From IMG/VR virus record IMGVR_UViG_3300046642_000056, positions 1-47,482 of that record: a stretch of 47,482 bases of DNA, one strand, 5' to 3'. This document shows positions 13,285 through 21,513 of the stretch, piece after piece; within the stretch, counting starts at the first letter, position 1; the number at the start of each line of letters is the position of its first letter. The position numbers were made by a program, and so were the translations under genes. This DNA comes from a virus. Under the pieces are notes generated by a model. The model was given only the letters and a program-made list of their open reading frames with translations, did no database searches and had not been told where the DNA came from.

Positions 13285-15387
13285 ATGGAACGTAGTAAAG
13301 CAGTAGAATTGCTACGGGCTGAGTTAGACCAACATGGTCTGACGGATTGGGGCATTCGTCTCAATCAGAACATTAATGCTCCATTCTTAGGATTGTGCAG
13401 CTACAAGGACAAATGCATTATACTTAATGCACATCATGTAGACCAGCATCCTGAAGTGGAGCTAATCAACACAATCAAGCACGAAGTAGCTCATGCATTA
13501 ACGCCTGGTAACGGACATAATAGTGTATGGGCGGAAAAAGCTAGAGAGATTGGTTGTGACAATGTGAATCCTTGTGCTGGATTCGGATTATCACCAAATA
13601 TCATCGATGCTATTCGTAGTGGCGCTGATATTGAAGTGACAATCGATGAAACGGTTACAAGGAATTTCAATTACAAAGTAACACGCTTGCAAGATAAGTG
13701 TGAAACTTGCGGTAAAGTTGCGGTATTCGACAGGGAAATGACGGTTCCGGGTAAAACGGAAACGGACCATGAAGTTAAGATTACATTTCTAAAGTGTGGT
13801 CATATCAAATCAGTAGTTCTGCCGAAGGCAACTCCATTTCACTTAATGACGTGGGGCGGCAGTCTGACATGCAAGCACGAATGGCTACGTAATACTTGCT
13901 TAGAATGTGGCGCAAATCGTCCATTCCCATTCCAAGTAGAAGGAATGAAGTTTGGTGAACGCGCATTAATGATGGGCAAGGGCGTAGGAATAATGGATGA
14001 TATGGGACTGGGTAAAACAGTCCAAGCGGCTGGAATAGTTAAGCATCATCCAGAATTAGGTAAGTTCTGTCTAGCAGTTAAATCAGCAGTAAAGTTTCAA
14101 TTCTTCAAGTCATTCCTTAATATCTGTGGTGATGAATTCCTGCCGCAGATAATCAATTCGTCAAACGATTTCCTGATTCCTCAGTTAAAAGTCTACATCA
14201 TTAGCTACGATATGCTAGTGTTCAAGACGAAAAAGCTGAAGAGTGGGAAAACGGTCAAGCAGGGATTCGACGTTCAGAAGTTAATTGATGCTGGCGTAAA
14301 ATGCCTCATCATGGATGAATGCCAGCAGATTAAGAATCCAGATAGTAGTCGAACACAGGAAATGCGGAAACTTGCTAAGCATTGCAAGATAATCGCATTG
14401 TCAGGAACTCCGTGGAAGAATAATGGTAGCGAATTCTTCTCAGTGCTGAATATGATTGACCCGATTAGGTTCAATTCATACGCTGCATTCTGTGATAGAT
14501 GGGTAGCTACATACTGGGACGGAAACAAGTATAAGACAGGCGGGATTAAGAATCCTAAGCACTTCCAAGACTTCACTAAAGACTTCATCATTAGACGCGA
14601 GCGCGCGACTGTCCTACCAGAACTACCGATTATCAATCGGCAGAAGCTGTTAGTTCAAATGAACGAGATTGAAGAGAAAACGTATAATGATGAAACGAGT
14701 GACTTCGTAAAGTGGTGGAACGATAAAGTTCTCAGTGGTGAAGATACCAAAGCTGATACTGGAATGCAATTGTTAGCGAAGCTCAGTAGATTGCGTCATA
14801 TCAGCGGACTGGCAAAGATTCCAGCTACATTGGAATTCATTGAACAGTTCATGGAGCAAGCTGATAATAAGAAACTACTGATTGGTGTTCATCATATCGA
14901 TGTAGGTAACATATTGTATGATGAACTAAAAGAGAAGTTCGAGCCGCTCGGTGTGAAAGTATTAAAGATTACAGGCGCAATGAATAGCATGGATAAATAC
15001 CATGCACAAGAGGAATTCAATAAGCATCCTCAAGTTCTGTGCGTAGCATCTACATTGGCAGCAGGTGAAGGAATGAATCTTCAGACTGCTAACAATATCC
15101 TAATGCACGAACGGCAATGGAATCCTGCGAATGAACAGCAATTCGAGGATAGAATCATTAGAATCGGTCAGACAGCTAATAATGTGACTGGCACGTATGT
15201 GCTAGGCATAGATACAGTAGATGACTTGTTTGATGGAATCGTGAATCAGAAGCGGAATCAATTCCACAAGTCAATGAATCAGAATGAATTGTCTAATCCG
15301 AACTGGAATGAATCAGACCTGCTGAAAGAACTGGCTAATCTGATTGTATCCAAGTTCCAAAAGAAGCAGAAAGGAATCGCTGCATAA
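13285..15387 (+). CDS. SprT-like metallopeptidase fused to an SNF2-family helicase/translocase
   Basis: 700 residues. The N-terminal ~110 residues look like a SprT/Spartan domain: HEVAH (66-70) with a third ligand in GNGHNSVW (H78) and the typical W-x7-10-G. A cysteine-rich linker follows (C139, C142, C171, C196, C205, C208). The C-terminal ~480 residues are SNF2-type: Walker A DDMGLGKT (238-245), DECQ (344-347), SGTP (373-376), and motif VI EDRIIRIGQ near 621-629. SNF2 motors move on double-stranded DNA; SprT proteases cut proteins crosslinked to DNA. GAGGAG precedes ATG 13285. The fusion suggests repair or clearing of protein-blocked DNA during replication. Confidence 0.9.
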   Translation: MERSKAVELLRAELDQHGLTDWGIRLNQNINAPFLGLCSYKDKCIILNAHHVDQHPEVELINTIKHEVAHALTPGNGHNSVWAEKAREIGCDNVNPCAGFGLSPNIIDAIRSGADIEVTIDETVTRNFNYKVTRLQDKCETCGKVAVFDREMTVPGKTETDHEVKITFLKCGHIKSVVLPKATPFHLMTWGGSLTCKHEWLRNTCLECGANRPFPFQVEGMKFGERALMMGKGVGIMDDMGLGKTVQAAGIVKHHPELGKFCLAVKSAVKFQFFKSFLNICGDEFLPQIINSSNDFLIPQLKVYIISYDMLVFKTKKLKSGKTVKQGFDVQKLIDAGVKCLIMDECQQIKNPDSSRTQEMRKLAKHCKIIALSGTPWKNNGSEFFSVLNMIDPIRFNSYAAFCDRWVATYWDGNKYKTGGIKNPKHFQDFTKDFIIRRERATVLPELPIINRQKLLVQMNEIEEKTYNDETSDFVKWWNDKVLSGEDTKADTGMQLLAKLSRLRHISGLAKIPATLEFIEQFMEQADNKKLLIGVHHIDVGNILYDELKEKFEPLGVKVLKITGAMNSMDKYHAQEEFNKHPQVLCVASTLAAGEGMNLQTANNILMHERQWNPANEQQFEDRIIRIGQTANNVTGTYVLGIDTVDDLFDGIVNQKRNQFHKSMNQNELSNPNWNESDLLKELANLIVSKFQKKQKGIAA

Positions 15388-15389
15388 TC

Positions 15390-15605
15390 ATGTCATTACT
15401 TGAACAAGCAAAGAAATTATCGAGAGGACGAGACGTAAAAGGAATTTCTGAAGAGCATTTGGAATTAGTTGAAGCATGGTTAAATGATGAAATTAATGGT
15501 GTCCAATTGAGAAAAGTTCTCAAGATATCAAATGGTGTTGGACACTATATATTGATAGCCAATGCAGCTAAGACTATCTTTCTTAGAAAGAAAATGGGAA
15601 AATAA
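15390..15605 (+). CDS. Small helical (HTH-like) hypothetical protein
   Basis: 71 residues, 2 nt after the helicase gene. All-helical: EEHLELVEAWLNDEINGVQL, then RKVLKISNGVGHYILIANAA, which has helix-turn-helix-like spacing. C-terminus is basic (LRKKMGK). It could bind DNA, but no family is recognised. TAATG overlap links it to the next gene. Confidence 0.6.
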   Translation: MSLLEQAKKLSRGRDVKGISEEHLELVEAWLNDEINGVQLRKVLKISNGVGHYILIANAAKTIFLRKKMGK

Positions 15606-15805
15606 TGAATCAATACAAAGAAGATGATTTGCTGCGTGATATTAACGCGATTAGAAGCACGATAAAGGAATTCAGAGCGTTCACTACGCGGCTTCTGAAT
15701 CATGTTAATGCAGCTTCAGCTAATGAAATTACCCATGTGGAAAGTAACATCATTCTCATGGAAATGGAAATCCTGAATACGAATATCAAGCGGATTATAA
15801 AGTAA
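15605..15805 (+). CDS. Small coiled-coil protein
   Basis: 66 residues, entirely helical (LLRDINAIRSTIKEFRAFTT ... NTNIKRIIK) with heptad-like hydrophobic spacing. It starts in the stop of the previous gene and its own stop overlaps the exonuclease start (TAATG), a tightly coupled trio. Likely an oligomerising accessory protein. No homolog recognised. Confidence 0.6.
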   Translation: MNQYKEDDLLRDINAIRSTIKEFRAFTTRLLNHVNAASANEITHVESNIILMEMEILNTNIKRIIK

Positions 15806-16758
15806 TGGACATAATCGAATCACCTAAGAAGAACGTCATATTCGACGCTACTCTGGTGAACGGTTTGGCATGTCCAAGATTCTTTGACCTGAGATACAAT
15901 CGTCTACTTCAGCAAAGAACGGGTAAGTCAAATAGTCTTGAATGTGGTTCAATCGTTCACACAGTACTTGAAGTTTACTTCAACAGTACAATTGCAGGTA
16001 TTAAGAAGTCGGACGCGATTCAATATGGTCTTACAGCTGGTCAGCAGTATATTGCTGGGTGTATCCATTGTACTGATTTCCAACCTACTGATTCTATCTT
16101 GGTTCCTAGTTGTGGACACAAGATAAATCAGTATCCTGGTGTACACAATACTCCGCCTGATAACGAAGGCTACAGCATCGGATGGAAGTGGGTACTCGAA
16201 ACGATGGAGCAATACTTCGAGTACTACAAGAATGATTTCTGGGTTCCATTAGAAGTTGAAATAGTTAAACGAGAAGTAATCTACGAAGACGATAATATCC
16301 GTGTAATGTGGAAAGCTAAGCTAGACACACTCATGGATACGCTTCAAGCTATTCTGCCGATGGATCATAAGACGATGAAGCAGAATAGAGATACTGTGGA
16401 CTTGAATATTCAGTTCATGGGTCAGGCGTTCTTAGCTAAGTCTCGACACGTTGTAGTTAATAAGATTGGATTCCAAAAGTCACTTAAGCCGGAGCAGAAA
16501 TTCCTCCGTCCAATCATTACATACACCGCTGATAGGTTGTTAGAGTGGCAGAGTGAAATCATTCCAAGTTATGCGTATCGTATCTTGGGATATAGTGAAA
16601 GTGAATACTGGCCTCCTGATTATTCAAGATGTGAAGGTAAGTTCGGCAATTGCGTATTCATGGATTGTTGTAAGTTAGACCGGAATATGCGAGAGCAGGA
16701 ACTCAATATTAACTTTATCACTGGTCCCAAGTGGGACGTGAGAAATGATAATGACTGA
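15805..16758 (+). CDS. Cas4/RecB-like PD-(D/E)xK exonuclease with probable 4Fe-4S cluster
   Basis: 317 residues. Nuclease core: GSIVHTVLE (H52), AKLDTLMD (D174), PMDHKTMK (D187-x-K189) and a Q-containing helix (QFMGQAF), the RecB/Cas4 order. Cysteines C23 and C276, C283, C288/289 bracket the domain as in the iron-sulfur clusters of Cas4 and AddB. The family digests DNA ends to make single strands. A Sak4-like ATPase and an ssDNA-binding candidate follow within 2 kb, together forming a recombination module. Start ATG overlaps the preceding stop. Confidence 0.85.
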   Translation: MDIIESPKKNVIFDATLVNGLACPRFFDLRYNRLLQQRTGKSNSLECGSIVHTVLEVYFNSTIAGIKKSDAIQYGLTAGQQYIAGCIHCTDFQPTDSILVPSCGHKINQYPGVHNTPPDNEGYSIGWKWVLETMEQYFEYYKNDFWVPLEVEIVKREVIYEDDNIRVMWKAKLDTLMDTLQAILPMDHKTMKQNRDTVDLNIQFMGQAFLAKSRHVVVNKIGFQKSLKPEQKFLRPIITYTADRLLEWQSEIIPSYAYRILGYSESEYWPPDYSRCEGKFGNCVFMDCCKLDRNMREQELNINFITGPKWDVRNDND

Positions 16759-16987
16759 TGAGAAAGACGGACTAGTTCATGATTTTAAGAGTCCGCGTAA
16801 AGCGCATATTATAGACTATAGGATTCACGTCAAGTTCATTCAAGACGGAATCACAGGAGTAATGAATGGTGAAGGAGTTGACTTCATTAAAGATGAACCG
16901 GCTGCCATCATTCGGCATAAGCACATGCGGCTATTTACCGGATTGTCCGGTGTAATTGGTGACTATATCCGGAATAACAAGGTATGA
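16745..16987 (+). CDS. Hypothetical protein
   Basis: 80 residues (an ATG two codons later is equally possible). Mixed alpha/beta with several histidines (IIRHKHMRLF). It overlaps the exonuclease end by 14 nt and the next gene by ATGA, so it belongs to the recombination operon. No family recognised. Confidence 0.55.
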   Translation: MIMTDEKDGLVHDFKSPRKAHIIDYRIHVKFIQDGITGVMNGEGVDFIKDEPAAIIRHKHMRLFTGLSGVIGDYIRNNKV

Positions 16988-17220
16988 GGACGATTAAGGT
17001 TAATGCAATCGTAGAGTTTGAGGAACTCCATTCGATTCCAATGCTAGTAAACGTTCTAAAGACTGTAATCGAGAAGGCTTTCTTTCTAGGAAGCAAAGTA
17101 ATTTTGTTAGAGGTAACTGAAGATGTTATTCCAGCCGAAGGGCTACAAGAGACAGGCGACGTACGCGAATCCGACATTGGAACTCCGGCGTCGCTTAGAT
17201 ACAATGGCAGCAATGAATAA
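16984..17220 (+). CDS. Hypothetical alpha/beta protein
   Basis: 78 residues. It begins with a strand-helix-strand stretch (MRTIKVNAIVEFEELHSIPM ... SKVILLEVTEDVIPAEG), ATGA-coupled to the previous gene. Its last ~98 nt overlap the ribbon-helix-helix gene in another frame. No function assigned. Confidence 0.55.
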   Translation: MRTIKVNAIVEFEELHSIPMLVNVLKTVIEKAFFLGSKVILLEVTEDVIPAEGLQETGDVRESDIGTPASLRYNGSNE

Positions 17221-17365
17221 TTGCAGCCGGTCATATGTAATCACTAAGTTGTTAGCTAAGAGTCTTGGACTCGATGAATTGTGGAGAGAATATGAAGAAC
17301 TTGAAAGAAATTACAACAGAAATAATGCTAATCGGCGCGGTAAAAAGGCTCGAAGAACTAAATAA
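17123..17365 (+). CDS. Ribbon-helix-helix-like DNA-binding protein
   Basis: 80 residues. The core PTLELRRRLDTMAAMNNCSR followed by SYVITKLLAKSLGLDELW has the strand (TLELRRRLD), helix and S/R-YVI..LL pattern of Arc/CopG-type regulators, with a very basic C-terminus (NRRGKKARRTK). It overlaps the genes on both sides (98 and 74 nt), in frames where all three look protein-like. Expected to bind operators as a dimer; possibly the operon's own regulator. Confidence 0.6.
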   Translation: MLFQPKGYKRQATYANPTLELRRRLDTMAAMNNCSRSYVITKLLAKSLGLDELWREYEELERNYNRNNANRRGKKARRTK

Positions 17366-17567
17366 CGAAACAGATCAACTTAAAAAATTGATCGAAAAGT
17401 TACAGCCATCTCCGTTAAAGATGGCAGATTTCGCCAGTCTTCCAAAAACTAAAAATAAGAAGTACACAAGGGCGAAGCCTCATTGGACTCAACTGCCTGA
17501 AAATCAGGAAAAGATGAAGAAGCAACTTCTCAAAATGAGAAAGGCTAGGGATGCCAAATCTAGGTAA
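17292..17567 (+). CDS. Coiled-coil basic protein
   Basis: 91 residues. ATG 17292 is chosen because GGAG lies 5 nt upstream, unlike the codon at 17265. An N-terminal coiled coil (KRLEELNNETDQLKKLIEKL) is followed by a basic tail (KKQLLKMRKARDAKSR). The start region overlaps the RHH gene and the end overlaps the Sak4-like gene by 17 nt. Likely a small nucleic-acid-associated or adaptor protein; unknown. Confidence 0.6.
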   Translation: MKNLKEITTEIMLIGAVKRLEELNNETDQLKKLIEKLQPSPLKMADFASLPKTKNKKYTRAKPHWTQLPENQEKMKKQLLKMRKARDAKSR

Positions 17568-18384
17568 TGTAGACCCCACAATACAATACGTAATGATGAA
17601 AGGCGAGCCAGGTACTCGTAAGAGTACAGCCGCGCTTAGTTATCCTGGTAAACAGTATTGGTTTAGTTGGGATCGTAAGATGTCAGGTATCCTAATTCCT
17701 GCTAAGAAATGGGGACTTGACCTTAAGCAGATTGATTTCGACGATTACGATGACTGGTCTAAAGCAGCAGCGAAGCTACAGAGTTTCCAAGTAAACTGTC
17801 CATACAAGACTCTAATATTCGATTCAATTACTTCTTGTGCAGATATGACATTGCGTCAGACTCTAAGCATGAAGAAAGGTAAGAATAGGCAAAGTGGTGC
17901 AGCCGCGGGTAAGCAGATTGCGGGTATCGCAGTGAATGAAATCGAAGACTATAATGCGGAGTCTTCAGCATTGAATGAACTAATCGCATTAACAAAGGAC
18001 ATCAATAATTTCCATAAAGTGAATATCATTCTGATCGCTCACGTTATGGAAGCATCCTATCAGAATGTAACGAATGGGGAGAATCGGATTAGTCGTACGA
18101 TTGTCACTGCGGGCAAACGTGTTGCTGCTAAGATTCCGGCTTATTGTACTGAAGTGTATCATTTCAATATTAAGAAAGGTTTTGATGTCTCGGCAGGAGG
18201 ACAATATGCATTACTAACTGAGCATACCGGAGACGATTTCGCACGTACAGCACTCGGATTGCCGAAAGAAATTATCATCGGCGATGACCCTTTGTACAGC
18301 AAGTGGGTAGCACCAGCTATCCAGAAATTAAAAGACCTTCCAGACGAACAACAAGTAAAAACTTTCTCACCTACAAAAGCCTAG
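17551..18384 (+). CDS. Sak4-like RecA-fold ATPase (recombination mediator)
   Basis: 277 residues. Walker A GEPGTRKST (18-26), Walker B TLIFDSIT (D91) and a strand IILIAHV in sensor position mark a RecA-fold NTPase of the phage Sak4/AAA_24 type. Sak4 proteins promote single-strand annealing or strand exchange, usually next to an SSB. The ssDNA-binding candidate starts 23 nt downstream and the Cas4-like exonuclease lies upstream. The substitution of R for the usual G before K in the P-loop (TRKST) is seen in this group. Confidence 0.8.
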   Translation: MPNLGNVDPTIQYVMMKGEPGTRKSTAALSYPGKQYWFSWDRKMSGILIPAKKWGLDLKQIDFDDYDDWSKAAAKLQSFQVNCPYKTLIFDSITSCADMTLRQTLSMKKGKNRQSGAAAGKQIAGIAVNEIEDYNAESSALNELIALTKDINNFHKVNIILIAHVMEASYQNVTNGENRISRTIVTAGKRVAAKIPAYCTEVYHFNIKKGFDVSAGGQYALLTEHTGDDFARTALGLPKEIIIGDDPLYSKWVAPAIQKLKDLPDEQQVKTFSPTKA

Positions 18385-18407
18385 TGAGAATGGAGAGGGA
18401 TTAGACA

Positions 18408-18797
18408 ATGACTATTGCAGTCGGATTTCAGGAAAAAGACTTTCTCCGTGGTAAGCTCGTTGCCCCCGCATGGTATCGTATGCGTATCGAAGAGGTCGGA
18501 GAGAAGCCATCTAAGGATGGTGGATCTACGAACTATACCGTAGAAGGTATCGTTCTGAAGAACGCAGACGATGACAGCGAAGATTACGCGGGCGTGCCGA
18601 TCATGTGGAATTTCAATAGCAAGGCTATGGGATTCATGATCGGTTTCTTCCAGTCGTTAGGTCATGAACCTAAGCCGGGTCAGCGTATCGATCTGGAAGC
18701 TGCCGTAGGCGGTACACTGGAGGTATACGTCGAGAACAAGACGTATGAGGGTCGTATCCTCAATTCGGTTAATCACAAGTATCGTCCGGCTAAGTAG
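18408..18797 (+). CDS. Probable single-stranded DNA-binding protein (DUF669-like)
   Basis: 129 residues. GAGAGGGATTAGACA before ATG 18408 is a good SD. The sequence starts with a conserved-looking FQEKDFLRGKLVAPAWYRM and continues with beta segments (TLEVYVENKTYEGRILNSVN), as in the DUF669 ssDNA-binding proteins found beside Sak4 ATPases. It should coat ssDNA and present it to the recombinase. Codon usage is more GC-rich, consistent with high expression. Assigned by pattern and neighbourhood. Confidence 0.65.
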   Translation: MTIAVGFQEKDFLRGKLVAPAWYRMRIEEVGEKPSKDGGSTNYTVEGIVLKNADDDSEDYAGVPIMWNFNSKAMGFMIGFFQSLGHEPKPGQRIDLEAAVGGTLEVYVENKTYEGRILNSVNHKYRPAK

Positions 18798-18805
18798 TTA
18801 GAGTT

Positions 18806-18893
18806 TATGTAAGTAGGATGACTACCGAATATATTGAATAGGTAGACGCATGGTCCCTTTGGCTCGTTGCGCTGTGAACATCCTACTTACATA
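18806..18893 (+). other. 88-nt stem-closed element (15-bp perfect inverted repeat)
   Basis: TATGTAAGTAGGATG (18806-18820) pairs exactly with 18879-18893. Inside are CTACC/GGTAG with a 13-nt loop and CGCA/TGCG, so a three-way junction can be drawn. It lies between the SSB-like gene and an acidic-protein gene, with no T tract and no tRNA T-arm. The GTAGGATG/CATCCTAC core equals the long-range helix of the 8137/8249 element. Possibly a cis-regulatory RNA or processing site. Confidence 0.7.
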
Positions 18894-18920
18894 ATAATTG
18901 TTTAGACTAAAGGAGAGAAA

Positions 18921-19085
18921 ATGGATCTGAATGATATGTACATTCGCTATTGTGTAGGCGAGAAGCCTGACACTACGAATGAAGTAGACACGGATGAAGA
19001 TGACGATGTGTTAGAAGGTGAAGACGACGAAGAGGAAGATGAAGGTGATGAGCCTGAATCTGATGAAGACGCTAAAGACGAGTAA
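18921..19085 (+). CDS. Extremely acidic 54-residue protein
   Basis: AGGAGAGAAA directly precedes ATG 18921, one of the best SDs in the window. By count 28 of 54 residues are Asp/Glu, only three basic; the last 30 are almost all acidic (EGEDDEEEDEGDEPESDEDA). Such proteins can mimic DNA (the class of Ocr and similar anti-restriction proteins) or be acidic tails for SSB/capsid partners; neither is shown. It follows a strong stem-loop, which may control its expression. Confidence 0.7.
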   Translation: MDLNDMYIRYCVGEKPDTTNEVDTDEDDDVLEGEDDEEEDEGDEPESDEDAKDE

Positions 19086-19184
19086 TTGAAATCTATCACT
19101 CATCTTGTCCATTTGACTAGTCCGATTACACCGTACAAGCGGCAGTAGAAAGCGCGCGACTGGAATATAGTGGGAGTGGTAGTA

Positions 19185-19231
19185 GGGCGCCTGTCAAATA
19201 CCCACAAACATGGGAAAACTGACGGGCGCCC
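19185..19231 (+). other. Strong hairpin in the leader of the cold-shock gene
   Basis: GGGCGCCTGTCA (19185-19196) pairs with TGACGGGCGCCC (19220-19231; one G-U), with an inner CCCA/TGGG. Followed by CCTTTATC, so a weak terminator is possible; it lies 38 nt before GTG 19269 and may be a temperature- or protein-responsive leader. Confidence 0.7.
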
Positions 19232-19268
19232 GCCTTTATCTAACGGAAGAATAAAACGGGGTAATAAA

Positions 19269-19562
19269 GTGAGCGAAGCTCAAAGTGGTGAGAAGTTTCC
19301 ATTTGGAAACGAAAGAATTGAAGGGAAGATTATTGCTATTAATCAAAGGGGATTCGGATTTATTTCAACAATGAAGGTTCCATTTACTCGGATCTATTTC
19401 CACTGGACGAATCTAATTCCTACCACGATCAATTTTAAGGAACTTAAACGAAATGATCCGGTAGATTTCGTTCTGGAAATGAAAGAGAATGGAACGTACA
19501 AAGCAATTAAGATTGACGTACTCGAACGCGAAACGCAAACGACTCAGGAAGCAAAAGGGTGA
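19269..19562 (+). CDS. Cold-shock-domain protein
   Basis: 97 residues from GTG 19269 (CGGGG upstream). A longer frame from 19170 would run through the hairpin and is rejected. Motifs: EGKIIAINQRGFGFIS and TRIYFHWTNL match RNP1/RNP2-like strands of the CSD OB fold (GFGFI; FxH), followed by KRNDPVDFVLEMKENGTYKA. CSD proteins bind single-stranded RNA/DNA as chaperones. It ends in a GTGA overlap with the polymerase gene, so the two are co-translated. Confidence 0.75.
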   Translation: MSEAQSGEKFPFGNERIEGKIIAINQRGFGFISTMKVPFTRIYFHWTNLIPTTINFKELKRNDPVDFVLEMKENGTYKAIKIDVLERETQTTQEAKG

Positions 19563-21280
19563 GCGATAACTACGTACCGGGGATGGGTCCAACTAGTCCC
19601 CGAATAATGCTATTGGGTGAAGCCCCCACTACAATGGACGTAATAAAGAAGCGTCCATTTGCTAACACCCGTGAATTAGATTTACTATTAAAAGATGCAG
19701 GTATCCAAAAGGGTAACTGCTGGATGACGAACGTCTTCAAAGAACCTATTCCAGCATCACCAACTAAGAAGAAGATACCAGCATTTGTTAGAGCTGAACA
19801 AGCCGGACTAAATATTAGGCAGTCCCTTCTAGAACTCCAGACGGAGATTAACGGTGTTAAACCGAATATTATAATCGGACTTGGTGGCACAGCACTGTGG
19901 GCACTAACCGGAATTAAACCTAGAGGTAAGAAAAAGAAAAATGAAGACGACCGCGTTTCTCTCCCTCATGGTGGGATTACTGATTATCGGGGTTCTATTC
20001 TGTTTGGAATGGGACGAAAAGTAGTCTGTACATATAATCCAGCACAGCTAGATTGGAATGCATCAGATATTGAATTTAATGGTTACTGGAATCGTCAAGT
20101 AATCATAAACGATTTGAAACGGGGACTTGAAGAATCGTTCGATGAGAAGTTAAATCTGCCACAGCGTACCATTGAAATCTGTAAGTCTTCTGAACAGTTT
20201 GCAAGGTTCAGAGAGATGTACAAGAATAAGATGGAGATGGCAGTAGATATTGAAGCAGGCGGACATTTCCTTCCAGCCGCTATTGGCTTTGCATTTACTA
20301 GAACGCATGCGATGGTCGTTCCACTCTGGAATATAAACGAGTATAAGTTTATTCCAGATAGTGACATGGCTCGGATGTGGCTTCATGTGAGTGAATTATT
20401 ATATGAAAAAGAAATCATCGGGCAAAACTTCAATTACGATCGAGATAAAATTAGGAGAATTGGATTCATCATCCGAAGACTTAAGTCTGATATCATGCTT
20501 AAATGTCATGCAATTAACCCAGAGCTTCCAAAGAGTCTTGCTTTCAACACTTCAATATATACCAAGGAGCCCTTCTATAAAAATGAAGGTATGTACGAAG
20601 GATCGTTTGACGACTTACTACTTGGATGCGGACGGGATTGTTGCGTCACCAAAGAGATTGACGAAGTTACGGAGCCTGAACTTGAAGAAATCGGACAAAA
20701 ATCCTACTTCTACAACTTCATGATGAAGTGGCCGGAACTGTATCTTCTTATGGAGAATACCGGCTTTAAGGTTGATTACGATAAGCGGGATGATTTACTT
20801 CGTAAATATGTAGCATGGACGGAGAAACTACAATATGAACTCTTCCTTCTCACAGGGTTCAATCTTAATGTCAACTCGCCTAAACAGGTTAACTTTCTTT
20901 TATTCGAAGAACTCAAACTTCCTCGCCGTGCAGGTACAAGTGAAGAAGAACTTACGAGTTTGCTTAATCTACAGTCCTTCACTGACGAGAGTAAACGCAC
21001 TATCGTTGAGAAGATTTTGGAAAAGCGGAGGGTTGATAAAAGTATCGGGACTTATCTTATGGCGCTTCCGGATTACGATGGTAGGATGAAAACTACATAC
21101 TTCCCTTGTTTAGATACGGGGCGGAGTAAGACGGGTCAGCAGGAGCCTCCGATTAGACCGACTATTGATATTGTAGATAACGGTAAGAAGAAAAAGAAAT
21201 GCATGGGAACTGCATTCCAAACTATTACTAAGCATGGAGACATTGGACAGGACATCCGTTCAATGTACATTCCCGGTTAG
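19559..21280 (+). CDS. DNA polymerase family A, N-terminal half: UDG-like domain + 3'-5' exonuclease + start of polymerase domain
   Basis: 573 residues, GTG start in a GTGA overlap. About 15-180: uracil-DNA-glycosylase-like fold (LLGEAPTTMDVIKKRPFANT, TNVFKEPIP, CTYNPAQLDW). About 225-375: DnaQ-type exonuclease (AVDIEAGG with D230/E232; GQNFNYDRD; CGRDCCVT). From about 400: polymerase thumb/palm start, with TYFPCLDTGRSKTGQQEPP and IGQDIRSMYIPG, where it stops exactly before motif A. The catalytic rest is in 21506..22375. UDG-PolA fusions are known in phages such as SPO1. The stop makes this half inactive as a polymerase alone. Confidence 0.9.
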   Translation: MSDNYVPGMGPTSPRIMLLGEAPTTMDVIKKRPFANTRELDLLLKDAGIQKGNCWMTNVFKEPIPASPTKKKIPAFVRAEQAGLNIRQSLLELQTEINGVKPNIIIGLGGTALWALTGIKPRGKKKKNEDDRVSLPHGGITDYRGSILFGMGRKVVCTYNPAQLDWNASDIEFNGYWNRQVIINDLKRGLEESFDEKLNLPQRTIEICKSSEQFARFREMYKNKMEMAVDIEAGGHFLPAAIGFAFTRTHAMVVPLWNINEYKFIPDSDMARMWLHVSELLYEKEIIGQNFNYDRDKIRRIGFIIRRLKSDIMLKCHAINPELPKSLAFNTSIYTKEPFYKNEGMYEGSFDDLLLGCGRDCCVTKEIDEVTEPELEEIGQKSYFYNFMMKWPELYLLMENTGFKVDYDKRDDLLRKYVAWTEKLQYELFLLTGFNLNVNSPKQVNFLLFEELKLPRRAGTSEEELTSLLNLQSFTDESKRTIVEKILEKRRVDKSIGTYLMALPDYDGRMKTTYFPCLDTGRSKTGQQEPPIRPTIDIVDNGKKKKKCMGTAFQTITKHGDIGQDIRSMYIPG

Positions 21281-21288
21281 GAGAATCA

Positions 21289-21513
21289 ATGGCTATAATT
21301 GCAGATGACTGGACAATCATTAATACAATGGGTATTAGATATGTTCAAAAAAGTAATGCCGATGAAGCATATGCTAGAAATCCATTAAGTATTTATGGAT
21401 TAATTGTACATTACAAGGGTACTCATGTTCATTATATGTATCCAACTGCCGCGCTTCGTGATGCTCAATTTGATGCCTTGAGAGCTGCAATGGCGACTAA
21501 GAAAAATGGCTGA
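21289..21513 (+). CDS. 74-residue ORF between the two polymerase halves
   Basis: TAGGAGAATCA before ATG 21289 is a good SD. The product (IYGLIVHYKGTHVHYMYPTA ... LRDAQFDALRAAMATKKNG) is alpha/beta, with no homing-endonuclease or intein motif. It overlaps the second polymerase half by 8 nt, so all three are probably co-translated. It may be what splits the polymerase, or a subunit-bridging peptide; unknown. Confidence 0.65.
   Translation: MAIIADDWTIINTMGIRYVQKSNADEAYARNPLSIYGLIVHYKGTHVHYMYPTAALRDAQFDALRAAMATKKNG

Noticed and set aside
18806-18893. tRNA
   Set aside because: A 7-bp acceptor can be drawn, but there is no T arm or proper anticodon stem.
21289-21513. Intein or homing endonuclease splitting the polymerase
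   Set aside because: No LAGLIDADG, GIY-YIG, HNH or intein splice motifs are visible; the ORF has its own SD.
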